Origin: Hypomyces perniciosus
Taxonomy: Eukaryota > Ascomycota > Sordariomycetes > Hypocreales > Hypocreaceae
Length of the DNA: 64,000 nucleotides
Direction: 5' to 3'
Assembly: GCA_008477525.1 (NCBI GenBank)
Contig: SPDT01000006.1
Coordinates: 337,501 to 401,500, forward strand
The notes below the pieces were generated by a model. The model ran no database searches and had not been told where the DNA came from. It worked only from the letters and a program-made list of their open reading frames with translations. Position numbers and translations under genes: made by a program. This document shows, in pieces, positions 1-11,595 of the stretch. The first letter of the stretch is position 1. Each line of letters opens with the position of its first letter.

Positions 1-2009
1 ATTAGTTAAAATAAGGCTCTTTAATCTAAGTAATTGCATTATTAGGATTTAGGACTTTTAGAGAAAGTGCTAGTCTATAAAGCCTTATATTAAGCAGCTA
101 CTATTAATAAAGGTTAATATAGTTACTAGTAAATGCGCAAGGAATAATATAGTATAAATAAATAGTAATTTATTATCTATAGTATTTAGAATTAATAGTC
201 TATTATTAATAATAATTTATTATATCTATAAAGGCATTAGGTTTATAGGCTATTTTAATATTTTATTGCGTTTCTTAATATAATATTATTAAAAAGCTAC
301 TTTTTTCCTTGCCTTTTTATATTAAAGGTTATATCTTTATAAGCAAGTATATTATTAAAGGTAATTAATCCTTTAATAAAGCTAGTTTTATCGATATAGT
401 ATAGGAATAGGTTTTTATAGTATAATAAGTTATTTCTTTAAGCTAGGAAGTGCTGGTAATACAGGAACTAGGGAATAGGAATTTATAGTACTAATATACC
501 TCTTCCTTAGCCTAGGGTATATACCCTGCTTTAAGGCGCTATAGTGCTATTGCCTTAATATATTCTGTATCCTAGAAAGCCGCTACTATATCCTTATAGG
601 GTTTAAGGTTTTATAGTATTAGTTTTCTGCTTTTTTATATAGTTACTGATAATATATTAGCCGCTATAGTAATAGTATAGGTTATAGAGTTATTAGTATT
701 TTTTATATTATAAAGTAAAGGATATAGTATTTAACTGTATAGGATTACCTGCGTTTTCTTACTTTAAAGGGTTTAACTTATTTTAAGGCAGGGCTTATTA
801 AAGAGTATAGTTACTGTTTAGCTTTTTAAACTTATAGTTGCCTTTAAGTTTAATATAGTAAGCTCACTCTTTAAAGTTATTATAAACTTTTTAACTAAAA
901 GTTCTTTAAATAGACTAGTTATCTTTACTTATAGGCTTATTGCTTTTATTAATAAAGGCAGCGGCTATCTCTTTAAATACTTTAAAGTAAAGGGCATTGA
1001 CTTTTTAAGTATTGGTTTTGCTGGCTTAGGCTGCCAGTTTATAAAAACTAGTAATAAAGTTTTAAAATAGTTTATTTACTATATAGTAAGTATTAAACTT
1101 TTAAGTAGTAGATTATAAAAGGTTAAGAGTTTTATACTATAAGTCTAAGAATTTAATAAAAGTTTTACTATTTTTTTATTTTTATATTATATAATTATCC
1201 TTTTTTATTATAATATAGTTAAATACCTTTTATATTAAATTATAGGTATTATTATTTAATTAACTGCTAATATAAAGGATATATTTATAAAGGGTATTAA
1301 AGTATTTAATATTAATTATAATATTATATAGTATAGTAAAATACTAGTTTATATATTTCTATTAATAGGTTTTTATATCTTTATCTTTAATATTAAATTT
1401 ATCTTTAAAGTTATTAATTTAATACTTTAAAATATTATTACTTTTAGCTTTAATAAACTTATTAATTATATTACTTTAGCTTTAAACTTTATATTAAATA
1501 AGCTTTAGGTTTTAATAATAGCATTTTTTTTAAACTCTTTTTATTTTAAGGCTATATTAAAGTTATACTTTTAGTTCTAAAAGTAATTAAAGATAATATT
1601 AAAGGATTATTTAAGTTCTAGTATTTAAAGCTATAAGGTTAAGTTATAATTATTATTATAAGCTTTTAGGATAATATAGATATAAGGCTAGTCGCAGAAG
1701 TAATTAGTAAGTCTTGCTTTTTAATTAAAGTCCCCTTTTATGCCTTTTATTCTCGCTTTAATATTCTTAGGTTAAATATAGGCTAGGGAATCGGGTATAG
1801 GCTAAAAAGCTAGGCTAAGGTATATTTTTTACTGCAGGGATATAAGCTTTTAGGCTTAAGATCTCGCTATAGTTAAAGATTAGTGAATTTTCTGTAAAAT
1901 ATAGGGCTTTTTATAGTATTGCGACTAGGCTATTAGCGACTTTATTAATCTTTTCGGGCAAGGTTAAGGGCTAAAGGTAATAGCATAGTTATTATAGGAA
2001 GGTATAAAC
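1..2009 (-). pseudogene. Degenerate 5' interior of LTR element Q
   Basis: This stretch lies just inside the LTR at 2010-2171 on the minus strand, so it should be the leader and gag part of that element. The first bases after the LTR (reading minus: GTTTAT) match those after the 5' LTR of element P at 5407, which supports a related Ty3/gypsy family. No frame stays open and I cannot recognise a domain. The rest of the element lies left of the window. CpG is slightly better kept near 1650-2160 than further left. Confidence 0.45.
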
Positions 2010-2171
2010 TATTACGGTATATAGAATAGTAGGTTAAAGTAATATCTTTATTGTGCCTTAAATAAGGCAAGAAGCTATAAGAATGTGGTTTAAAGGTATA
2101 GAACCAAGTTATTATGTAAGGATATATATAATGCTGATGAGTTATTAGAGGGCAGGTTTAGTGCCGTAATA
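2010..2171 (-). repeat. LTR of element Q (162 bp)
   Basis: On the minus strand it starts TATTACGGCAC and ends CCGTAATA. These are the RIP-altered forms of TGTTACGGCAC...GTGCCGTAACA, the ends of the 172-bp LTRs of element P. The middle differs a lot from P, so this is a related but separate family. It interrupts the integrase relic to its right: the homologous copy near 51570 reads straight through this point. The 5-bp flank is AAGGT at 2172-2176; the other flank is outside the window. Confidence 0.65.
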
Positions 2172-3295
2172 AAGGTAATCTATTAATTTAAAAGGTTTTT
2201 CTTTATAATTATAATATAGTTTAAATTTTATAATATTAAAAATATTATAAATTTTAATAGAAGATAAGAGATAAATTTAATATATTAATCCATTTATTTT
2301 AATTTAGTGTTTAATTTAATAAAAACGAATATACTTTTTAGTAAGTTTTTTATTAAATTATTAAAGTTTTAGGTATTTTATAGAAAGTAATATTTAATTG
2401 CCTGTAGTAAATTTCTTTTTAAGTTAGTAAATATTATACTACTTTTTATATTTTTTTTAGCTTTATTATAGTATTTATTTAGCTATTTTATAATTAACTT
2501 AAAACTCTTTTACCTTTATAATAGTATTAATATAATATTTAAAGTAAATTAATCTACTATACCTTAAAGTATTAAATTTATAGCTAAAGAGTAAAAAAGT
2601 TAAAAAATAGTTAAATATAAAATATTTAATGCTATTATATATAAACTAAATAAAAGATAATTTTTATAGTTAATTATTTTATTATTTACTATAAAAAAAT
2701 ATAAAAAATACTTTAAGGTTTAATTCTATTATTTAATTTAACTATTAGTCTATAAGTAAAAAGTAATATTAAATTGCTATTTATAAATAAATAAATAATA
2801 GAAATGTCGCTAAAATCTAGATTTAAGTAATTAATCTCTATTAAAAATAATTCCTTATAGTATTTTAAAAATTAAATAAATGTATTTTATAAGGAGGTTA
2901 ATGACTTTACTGCTGATAATATATACTATTATAGGTATATATAGGGTATATTTTATATATTAATTCATAATAATAAAAATTATATTATATAAATATTTGC
3001 CTTTATAGTTTAGGATTTCCGGTAAATTTATAATAAAATCTATAGAAATTTCTTTAAAACGCTTTTTTAATATTAATAATAAAATCAATTTACTATAAAG
3101 TTAATAGGTTTTTGTCTTTATTATTTAGTAAATGTAATATATAGATATATAGCGCTTAATATTTTACTTTATACTTTACTAATAATAGGTTAATATAATG
3201 TATTTTAAAGTATAATTAACTTTTTAATATCTAGTAGTTAAATTATTATAAAATAGTATTAAAATCTTAGTATAAAGACTTATTAGTATATAATT
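2172..3295 (-). pseudogene. Ty3/gypsy integrase relic (family of R)
   Basis: The reverse complement aligns base for base, apart from C/T and G/A changes and a few indels, with plus-strand 50470-51580 inside element R. It covers the linker before integrase, the integrase core and the C-terminal part, and it stops just before the chromodomain because element Q inserted there. Integrase of this group joins cDNA ends to the target. Many stops are present in every frame. At 3295 the match ends abruptly against the ~400-bp repeat, and the upstream RT part was not found on the other side of that repeat. Confidence 0.8.
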
Positions 3296-3694
3296 TGTCA
3301 AGGGGGAATTGGCACTCCAAAACACATACACAATATATATATACATATATACAACGACTGGTATTGAGCGCGGGAACTGCACTCCTAATAAAACTATAAA
3401 GCAGCAATTAAGTAATATAGGGACTAAAAGATACTATAGATTATTTAATTATAATGCCAGCAGCTAAAAGCAACTAATAGTTACCTTTATATACCTTAGC
3501 AGCTATATTTTTATAAGTAAAGTTATATATTAAAGGGGGAAAAAGGTTATTCTTTATTAAATTAGGTCTATTTATATATCTTTATATTCTTATACTTTTG
3601 TAATTTAATAGCTGCTTAAATAAGCGGTTAACCTTTCTTAGGTAAATTAAAAGGAGAAATATAAATATATTAAATATATTAATTACCTTTAATA
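3296..3694. repeat. ~400-bp TGTCG...CGACA repeat, copy 1
   Basis: It aligns over its full length with 40596-40999 and 44767-45155. This copy is strongly RIP-altered: the right end TTACCTTTAATA corresponds to TTACCCCCGACA in copy 2. The TG...CA ends and the short inverted termini fit an LTR, but a MITE is not excluded. Left flank is AATT (3292-3295). The same four bases follow copy 2, and AACT follows copy 3, so the pairing of these repeats is unresolved. It may be the 3' LTR of the minus-strand element G. Confidence 0.6.
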
Positions 3695-5229
3695 AAACCC
3701 TCTTTATAAATATTTACAAAGAAAAGTAGTGAATTTTAATAAAATGCTTTTTTATTAAATCCTTTTAATATTAATATAATAATATTTAAGAAAAATATAA
3801 ATAATATAGGAAAATAGTAGAAAAAGTAGTATTAAAAGAAAAAAAGAAAGAACATTAAAAGCAAAACTACTGCTATCTATATTACTAATTCCTATCTAAT
3901 CTATATTAAATTATTCCCCTTTTATTAGAATTGTTATAATTAAATAATCCCTTTTTATTAATCTCTTTATTACAAGGTATTCTACACTGCTATTTACTTA
4001 TTTTATATTGGTTATCCTATTATTTATATAAGTGTATAGATTTATTTTTAGATATTATTTTAAGCCGATTTATCTATTAGCTTAAATAAGGTTAAGCTAT
4101 AATATATATTTAAGGCTATAATTTATTAGACCTAGGAATATTAAAGTGCAGTTTTTTTTATTGCTACTGTAAAGGCTATTATTATAGCTTGCCCTCTTTT
4201 ACCTAGTTTTCAAAGAGCTTTTTTATTGTTTTTGGTTATTTACTAGTTAAGCTTAATAGTAACTTTTAAAACCTTTTTATCTTTTAAGTTTTAGTTATCC
4301 TTTAATATATTAAAAAAGCTATTACTTTTTAAAAGGAAACTAATTCTGTATTTAAAGTTTTAATATTATTAGCGTTAACTAATATAGTTAATAGGGGTTT
4401 TATAGGTTATAGCATTATTAAAAAATATATTAATTGACTTTTAATTGCTAGTTTTATTACTAGTTTTATAAAGGATACTATTTATATTACTAGCCTGGTA
4501 ATATTATTTTATTTTTTAGCTCTTAATATAATTTATAAAGTAAAAGAGAATATTCTTTTTTACTGTAACTAGCTTAGCTGTATAGCTGGGGGTATAGGTA
4601 TTATTAATATAAGAAGTTGTATTTTAAGTATTAGCTACTGTTATTAGAATTTTTTTAAATGCCTAAAGGTAAAAAGGTAATTAATTATTAAAAAAGACTA
4701 TTATTATAATAGATTAACTTATTCTTTTTTACAGGGTTATTTACTAGTATTTTTTAAATTAGCTAGGCATTAATTATTAATTTTTATTATATTCTTTTTA
4801 TAAGTTGTTTTAAAGGGAGTTTATTAGCTTTAATTTAATTTAATTAAATAGTATTTAATTAAAAAAGGCAAGATATTTTTAATATTTATTTTAGAATTTA
4901 TAATAGTAAATTTATTTACTGTTAAAGATTAATATAGAACTTAACTTATATCTATATAGCTTTTAGCTAAATATTTAAAGTATAGGTATTAATATTAATC
5001 TTAAAGTAGAAGTTTAAATCTTTTTAAGTTAATTATTTTATACTTTTTAAAGTTAAAAGACATAGGGATCCCGCTTAAAGGGTTTACTAGTTAATTTAAT
5101 TTAATGCTAATAAGTCTATAAAGCATTTCCTAGATTTAGAATAGGCTTAAATAGCTATATTTATTAGCTTTAGGTTATTTTATATATAAGATTATATAAG
5201 ATTATATAAAAGTTAAATAAATAAAAAAA
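3695..5229. other. RIP-degraded, unassigned repeat DNA
   Basis: Very AT-rich, without CpG, and with stops in all frames. Element P inserted at its right end (TSD TCTAG) and the same host continues at 11596. A weak protease-like reading on the plus strand near 4340-4400 (an Asn-x-Gly, then Gly-Tyr-Ser-Ile-Ile) was noted but is not enough for a call. If copy 1 of the ~400-bp repeat is the 3' LTR of element G, this would be the long 3' non-pol region of G. Confidence 0.4.
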
Positions 5230-5234
5230 TCTAG

Positions 5235-5406
5235 TGTTACGGCATTGACTGTAACGCGATATTAATGCCCTGTCACGTAAGCCCCGGTTACGTGACTAGG
5301 CCCTAACGCGTTCCTAGCTATAGCTTTCTATAAAGCCTTAAGGCTTTCTCGCTCTCTACAGTATAATAACGATATTTGCCCTGACCCGCCTTTCTATACC
5401 GTGATA
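5235..5406 (+). repeat. 5' LTR of element P
   Basis: 172 bp, starting TGTTACGGCA and ending in a RIP-altered form of TGCCGTAACA. It is collinear with the 3' LTR at 11419-11590; nearly all differences are C/T or G/A. The interior starts GTTTATGCTATCCC; I found no obvious TGG primer site there. Confidence 0.95.
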
Positions 5407-7150
5407 GTTTATGCTATCCCTTAACTTAGCTGCACTGTCGCGAGGCATATACTTAACCAATTATAAATTCCCTTTAAATCCCCTTTTATTCCCGAACTTA
5501 TAATAACGCCTCTATAGCCTAGCCTTTATCCCTTAAACCTTATATCTATAGGAAACCAATTATAAGCAAGATAAATATAAATACTTTAAACCTTACCCTG
5601 CAGCTTAACCTAGCCTAATAGATTACAGTCCTAGCTATAGAGTTTATGCCTTTCTTTTTTCTTTTTAAAACCTTATAAAAATCTAGCATTAATAGCGACT
5701 ATATATATTTAATAAACGCGATTATTAAGGATAATAACTTTTATTACTAATTCTATCTCTTTAGTTAAATAATTAAAAAGGGCTTAATTTAATAAGAAAA
5801 ATAAAAATAAACCTTTAAATAGGAAATCTTAAAATAGGCAGCTAAAAATTAAAACCTTAAAGTATAAATTAAAGCCTAGGTTAAAGCTTTAAAAATCGCC
5901 TTACTATTAAGCCCTAGAAATAATAACCTATTTAACTGCTATTAAATTAAAAACTTTAAGTAATTTAATAGTAAATAAAAGGATATTATTAAATATTAGT
6001 AAAAATATAGTAATTAGCGTTTTTAAATTAATATTACCTTTATAGGCAATTAATTAATTTTTTTAATTAAACTTAAAAAGATTTTATATATTATAGGTCT
6101 TTTAAAGGGAAATATATACTAACTGCAATAAAAAAACTTTAATACTATTATTAAAAGTTTTAATAACTTTACCTAATAGTATTAAAAGATTAATATAGTC
6201 CTTTTTACTAATTTTAATAAATAATATAAAATAATTAACCTTTTTTAAAAGGTATTATAGTCTTTTAACAACTTATATATATTAAATAAGCCTTTTTAAA
6301 ATTTTATAGCAAAGTTATTTATATTAGGCAGTAAATGCAGTAAAACTATTAAATAGATAATAGAGGCCTTAAAGATAAAGGTCTTTTAAAAGCTTACTAA
6401 TACTATAAAGACTTAAATAATTAAGCCAGATAAATCTTACTTTACTAAATAGTGTTAACTCTACTAGACTATTTATAATAGGCTTTAAAAGGGCGCCTAC
6501 TATAATGCCCTTTACGCTGCTTAAATAAGCTAGTATTAATAAAGCTATTAATAGCAGCAGTATTAATATTAACAGCAATATTACTAATACTAGCAGAATA
6601 ACTAAACTACTACTTTAGCGCTAGCCAGCGACCTAATATAATTAAATACTATATATACCCTGCTATTTTACCTTTAAATCTTTTATAAGGAATATATTAC
6701 TAAAGGATATTACTTTTACTATAAAAAAGTAGACTATAGCTTTAATAAATGCAATAAAAAAAGCAGTTTAATATATATTAAGGTAATCTATACTAGATAT
6801 AAAATTAAAACCGCTAAGTTTAGCTATACTAGCTATACTTTAACCTAGTAATACTTTAAAGCTAATAATAAAATAGCCTAGTAAAGTATAATAATTAAAC
6901 TCTAGTAGCGCGCTAATACTATTTATAATATTTAAATAACCTATAAATCTAGGCCTTAAACAATATACCCTCTTTAAGTATTAATAAAGATAATAATAAT
7001 AGCGCTGCCCTATTAACTTTCAATTTACCTTAATTTAACTAGACTTATTTATCAGGAACCTAAACCTAATCTGTAAATTAAGGAAAAGATTAACCTTTAC
7101 TAAAAGTTATAAGTAAAGGTTAATTATAAATAAAACTATTATCTTAAAAT
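5407..7150 (+). pseudogene. gag of element P (broken)
   Basis: This is the leader plus Gag, the structural protein that packages element RNA into virus-like particles. The clear landmark is a CCHC zinc knuckle at 6711-6752 with the exact spacing C-x2-C-x4-H-x4-C. The first two Cys and the His are now Tyr codons (TAC/TAT) and the last Cys (TGC at 6750-6752) survives. Cys to Tyr and His to Tyr are what RIP produces. Stops are frequent and the start codon cannot be fixed. A 69-codon open frame on the opposite strand (6369-6578) is a chance product of AT-rich sequence. Confidence 0.8.
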
Positions 7151-7199
7151 AGATTTACTATTATCTTTTTAGTTAAAAACCCTTAAAATTTAACTTAAT

Positions 7200-10100
7200 A
7201 GACAGTAAATCCCTTTTAATATAAACTATATTATTCCTTGCATATAATATCTATATTAATATAAAAGCTTTAATAGATAGCAGCTATATACTTTAAGCTT
7301 TTATTAGCTGCGCTTTTATTAACCGATTTAGTATTATTATTTAATAACTGCCATTTACCAGGAATCTTTTATTTATTTATAAAAGTATAGTTAATAAAAT
7401 TTTAAACTTCTTTATTATATAAACTATAATTAGCTTTTATAAAAAACTCTGCCTTTTTTTATTATAAATATCTTTAATAATATACTTATAATCTTTAGCC
7501 TTTTATAGTTAAGAAAATATAACTTTAATATTAACTGGGAGGAGTTAACTATTATTTTTAAATCCTGTTACTATTATTACTATTATCTTTTAAAAAATAT
7601 AGCTGGCTTTATATAGGTTTTAATAGCAGTTAAAATAAAAAATAACTTTACTAAAGCTAATATAGGGAGTATATATTACTAGCAACTAATAGTTAAAGAC
7701 GCCTTAGATAAGGCAGAGCTTAATTTAATTAAATAAAAAACTATACTATATTAATAACTATTAGTTAAGAATACTTTAAAAGAAATAGACTATAACTTAA
7801 TTAGAGAGGGGGCCTTTAAACTGTATATTCTATAAACTTTAACGCTAAACTACAATTACTATATAACCTGTAAATATAGTAAAACTAATAATAAAAGAAT
7901 ATAGGTATAAATAATCTTAAACTAAATATATATAAAGCTACTGCCTGCCTTTATAATTTATAGTTAACAATAAAAAGGGAAACCTTTATTAAAGCTATTA
8001 CTATTACGTTTTAATATATTATTTCCGCAAAACTAAACTAAACTTTAAAATTAAAAAGTATACTTAAATATAGCAGATATATAAATAGTGGCAGCTATAA
8101 ACTTTATTACCCTCTATTAATAACTATATATCTATATAATAAAAGTAATTTAAAAGGAGATTAATTAAGCTATTAAAATTAAAGAACTAATACCTACTAT
8201 TTTACTAAAGCTTTTAGATAAGTTTTTCTAATAAATATTTATAGGATAGGGAGACTATATTAAAGTAAAAATAGTATTATTTAAAGAAATATATAACTTT
8301 ATCGATAAATGCTACTCTTTAGTATAATTAAAAAAGATTATAGCTGCTAACATTAAGAAATTTATAGTAAAGAAACCTAAACTTAGTAAGCTAAATATCC
8401 TGAAAAAACTATTATCTTAGCTATATAACTTATATAATGCCTTCCTGCTAAAGATAGTAAATAAGCTTCCTTTATAACAGGCCTAAAACTATAAAATCGA
8501 GATACAGCCAGGAAAAAACCCGCTATATTAAAAGAATAGGCTATTTTTACTTAATGAATTGCAGGTAATAAGAAAATGGTTAAATAATAACTTGGCGAAA
8601 GGATTTATCTGTAAATTGCAAGTATAATACACTACTCCCCTCTTTTTAGCTGTAAAATTAAAAGGCAGCGTCTATATCTATTAAGATTATTAAAAGTTAA
8701 ATAATATTCCTATTAAAAATTAGTACTTATTGCTATTAATCTAAGAAACTTTTAACGCTTTAAGCTATATAAAGGTATATATAAAATTTAACATTATCGC
8801 TATATTTAATAACCTTTATATTATTAAAGGGGATATATAGAAAATAGTGTTTATTATAAGGTTTAGCCTTTTTAAAATATTAATTATACCTTTTAGCCTT
8901 TATAATATACCTGCTATATTTTAATACTATATTAACTATACTCTTTATAACCTCTTTAACTATATCTATATAGTATATTTTAATAATATCTTTATATATT
9001 TATTATATTAAAAGGAGTATTGAAAATATATATATAAAGTAGTAGCCTACCTTTAAAATATTGGCCTTTAAATTAATATTATTAAATGTAACTTTAAGAT
9101 AATAAAGATAAAATACCTTAGCTTAATTATTACTTTAAAGGGACTGGAAATAAATTTTAAAAAAGTTAAGGCTATATTAAACTGGCAATTACTTAAAGGA
9201 GTAAAAGACTTATAAAAGTTTTTTAGCTTTGTAAATTTTTATTGCTATTTTATTTAAAGATACTTTAAAATAGCTATACTATTAAATAAGCTTTTAAAGA
9301 AAGATTAATTATATATGTAAAGAGAGAAATAGCAGAAAGCCTTTAACCTAATTAAATATACCTTTAAATTAACCTTAATCTTAGCCCTTTTAAACTATAA
9401 TAAGTAAATAGTCTTTAAGATTAATGCCTTTACTTAAACATTAGGCAGTATTTTATTGCAGTATAATAAAAAGGGCATTTTGTACTTTATTGTATTTTTT
9501 CCCATAAAGTATAATACTTAAAAATATAACTATAAGATTTATAATAAAAAACTTTTAACTATTATTAAAGTAATAAAGGAGTATCGCTTAAAATTATAAA
9601 GCTTATAAAAGTTTAATGTTATTATAGACTATAAGAACTTTAAATACGTTACTTTAATAAAAGCTTTAAATTAGTGGTAAGTTTAATAGTTTAAATTCTT
9701 TTCTGGTTTTAACTTTTATATTGTTTACTAACCTGGCTTTAAAGCTATAAAGCCTAACGCTTTAAGTAAAAAAGTAGAAAATAGGCCTGCAAAATTAAAC
9801 CCATTTAACAACTGAATTAAAAATAGGCAATATACTATTTTCCTATAAAGTTCTTTTAGCTTTAAAGTATAGGCGATATTTTAAAAAAAAGTTTTATTAA
9901 ATATGAAACTATTTATAAAGGCCGCCTTTATAGCTATAATAACACTAGCAGAAAATAGATTAATTAATAACCTAATTATAGCAGTATATAAATAAAATAC
10001 TATAGTAAAAGAAATAGTAACTGCGCTTTAAAACCCTAATATCTATTAATAATTAAAATAGCTTTACAGAGAACTTTAGATTGCAATAAATAACTGCTAA

Positions 10101-11400
10101 GTAATAAATAGTAGAATTTACTATTAAAAGCAGCTTGTTATTCCCTTTAATAAAAAGCTTTAAATATAAATCTTATTTAGAAACCACTTAAGCGGCCTAG
10201 CTAAATACTTAGGCAGGTTTAAAACTCTAAACTTTATTAGCTAGATATACTAATAGCTATAGATCTTAAAAGATATTAAAGTATTTATATAAGCCTATAA
10301 ACTATATATTAAAATAAAGGCCTTATAATCCTTACTATAAGGCTTCCTTTAACTATTATTAGTCTTTATAGTATATTTAATAATATTATATTAAACTATA
10401 ATATATAGTTTATATTAAAATTCTAGAAATAACTCTTAAAGCGATTAAAAGTTATATTAAAATAGTTATTAGCCTTTTACTTTAAGGCTAATAGCTAAAA
10501 TAAAAGGATTAATATAAATATAAAATAATACCTATAAGCTTTTATTAACTTTTATTAAAATAACTAGGCTTATTAGCTTTTATTAGCTGAATTTGCTGTA
10601 AATAATATAGTATTTAAAACTATTAGTATATTGCTGTTTTTTATTAATTATAGTTTTAACCTTTACCTAAAGATAAAGCCTTTATAGCCTTGCCTACTAA
10701 ACCTCTTTATAGTAAAGAAAAGAGAGTTCTTTTATATTAATACTATTATTAAGCGATTGAAATATATTATTATATAGTAAAAAGCCTTTATTAAAGCTTT
10801 AAAAAGAAGATATAACAAAAACGCAAATGCGTAAAAAGAGGTATTATTAATCTATACTATTAGGCAAGAAGTCTTTATTAATATACAAAATATAAAGATT
10901 AAATTTAAAAGCGCTTTAAACTCCTATTTCTCTTATACTTTATTTATATTATTTTCTTTTTTTAATATTCTGCCTTAAATATTCTTTAACTTAGCTTTAT
11001 TAATTATCTTTTATTTAAAATATAGTAAAGTAACTGTTTTAAATTATAGGAAGGAGTTATATAGGACTAGGAAAATCTATATATTTTCTAGCAGGCTACA
11101 AAGTTAAAAAAGGGTAATATAAAACTTTTATAAAAAAAACCTAGAAAAGTTAGGCCTACCGCAATAGGCACTAAAAGGAATTATAAAAGAGGAAAAGGAG
11201 GAAATAGCTAAAAAGAAACTAATACCTGTAAAGCATTAACCGAAGACTATATTATACCGAAGCCTATAACTAAACTATACATTACTAACACCAAAAACTG
11301 TATAATTCTCCCCATTTACCCTTATATCGGAAATATCAAGATAGATTACCTGGAATTTCAATTTATGCAAGTAATATAGCTATTCGCGGCTGAATAGCGT
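7200..11400 (+). pseudogene. pol of element P: protease, RT, RNase H, integrase (broken)
   Basis: An aspartic protease site is seen at 7270-7281, with Asp-Ser kept and the Gly of DSG now Ser. RT is readable from about 8564 to 9200; its catalytic tyrosine plus two-Asp motif is Tyr-Phe-Asn-Asn at 8976-8987. RNase H follows at about 9410-9770, with the Tyr-x-Pro-Gly that marks the end of RNase H in this superfamily near 9727. The integrase zinc domain lies at about 10180-10310, followed by the core to about 11000. The C-terminal tail (11090-11400) is Lys/Arg-rich and shows no chromodomain I can recognise. Dozens of TAA/TAG codons stand where Gln, Arg or Trp is expected. Confidence 0.9.
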
Positions 11401-11403
11401 AAT

Positions 11404-11418
11404 AAAGAGGGGGGGTAC
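11404..11418 (+). promoter_or_regulatory. Polypurine tract of element P
   Basis: AAAGAGGGGGGG followed by TAC abuts the 3' LTR. This is the expected primer site for plus-strand DNA synthesis. Confidence 0.85.
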
Positions 11419-11590
11419 TGTTACGGCACTGACCGTGACGCGATATTAATGCCCTGTCACGTAAGCCCTGGTTACGTAACCAGGCCCTAACGCGTTCCTA
11501 GCTATAGCTTTCTGTAAAGCCTTAGGGCTTTCTCGCTCTCCACGGCACAACAACAATATTTACCCTGACCCGCCTTTCCGTGCCGTAATA
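11419..11590 (+). repeat. 3' LTR of element P
   Basis: 172 bp, TGTTACGGCAC to GTGCCGTAATA, less altered than the 5' LTR. It contains a perfect 18-bp palindrome CCTGGTTACGTAACCAGG at 11467-11484; the 5' LTR has the same site with a few transitions. TSD TCTAG follows at 11591-11595. Confidence 0.95.
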
Positions 11591-11595
11591 TCTAG

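Larger units (their letters stand above)
5235..11590 (+). mobile_element. Complete Ty3/gypsy LTR retrotransposon P
   Basis: Two 172-bp direct LTRs (5235-5406 and 11419-11590) enclose gag and pol in the order zinc knuckle, protease, RT, RNase H, integrase, which defines Ty3/gypsy. The 5-bp target duplication TCTAG is perfect (5230-5234 and 11591-11595), so the element inserted as a unit and has not recombined. A purine tract directly precedes the 3' LTR. The coding part is broken by RIP throughout, so it is no longer autonomous. The LTRs kept far more CpG than the interior. The host block 3695-5234 resumes at 11596. Confidence 0.95.

Noticed and set aside
4340..4440. Protease-like reading on the plus strand
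   Set aside because: Only a few residues fit the DTG/DSG context and the following sequence does not fit a Ty3/gypsy protease.
6369..6578. 69-codon minus-strand open frame, hydrophobic
   Set aside because: It lies antisense to gag of P, is rich in Leu/Ile as AT-rich DNA predicts, and has no promoter or homologous counterpart.
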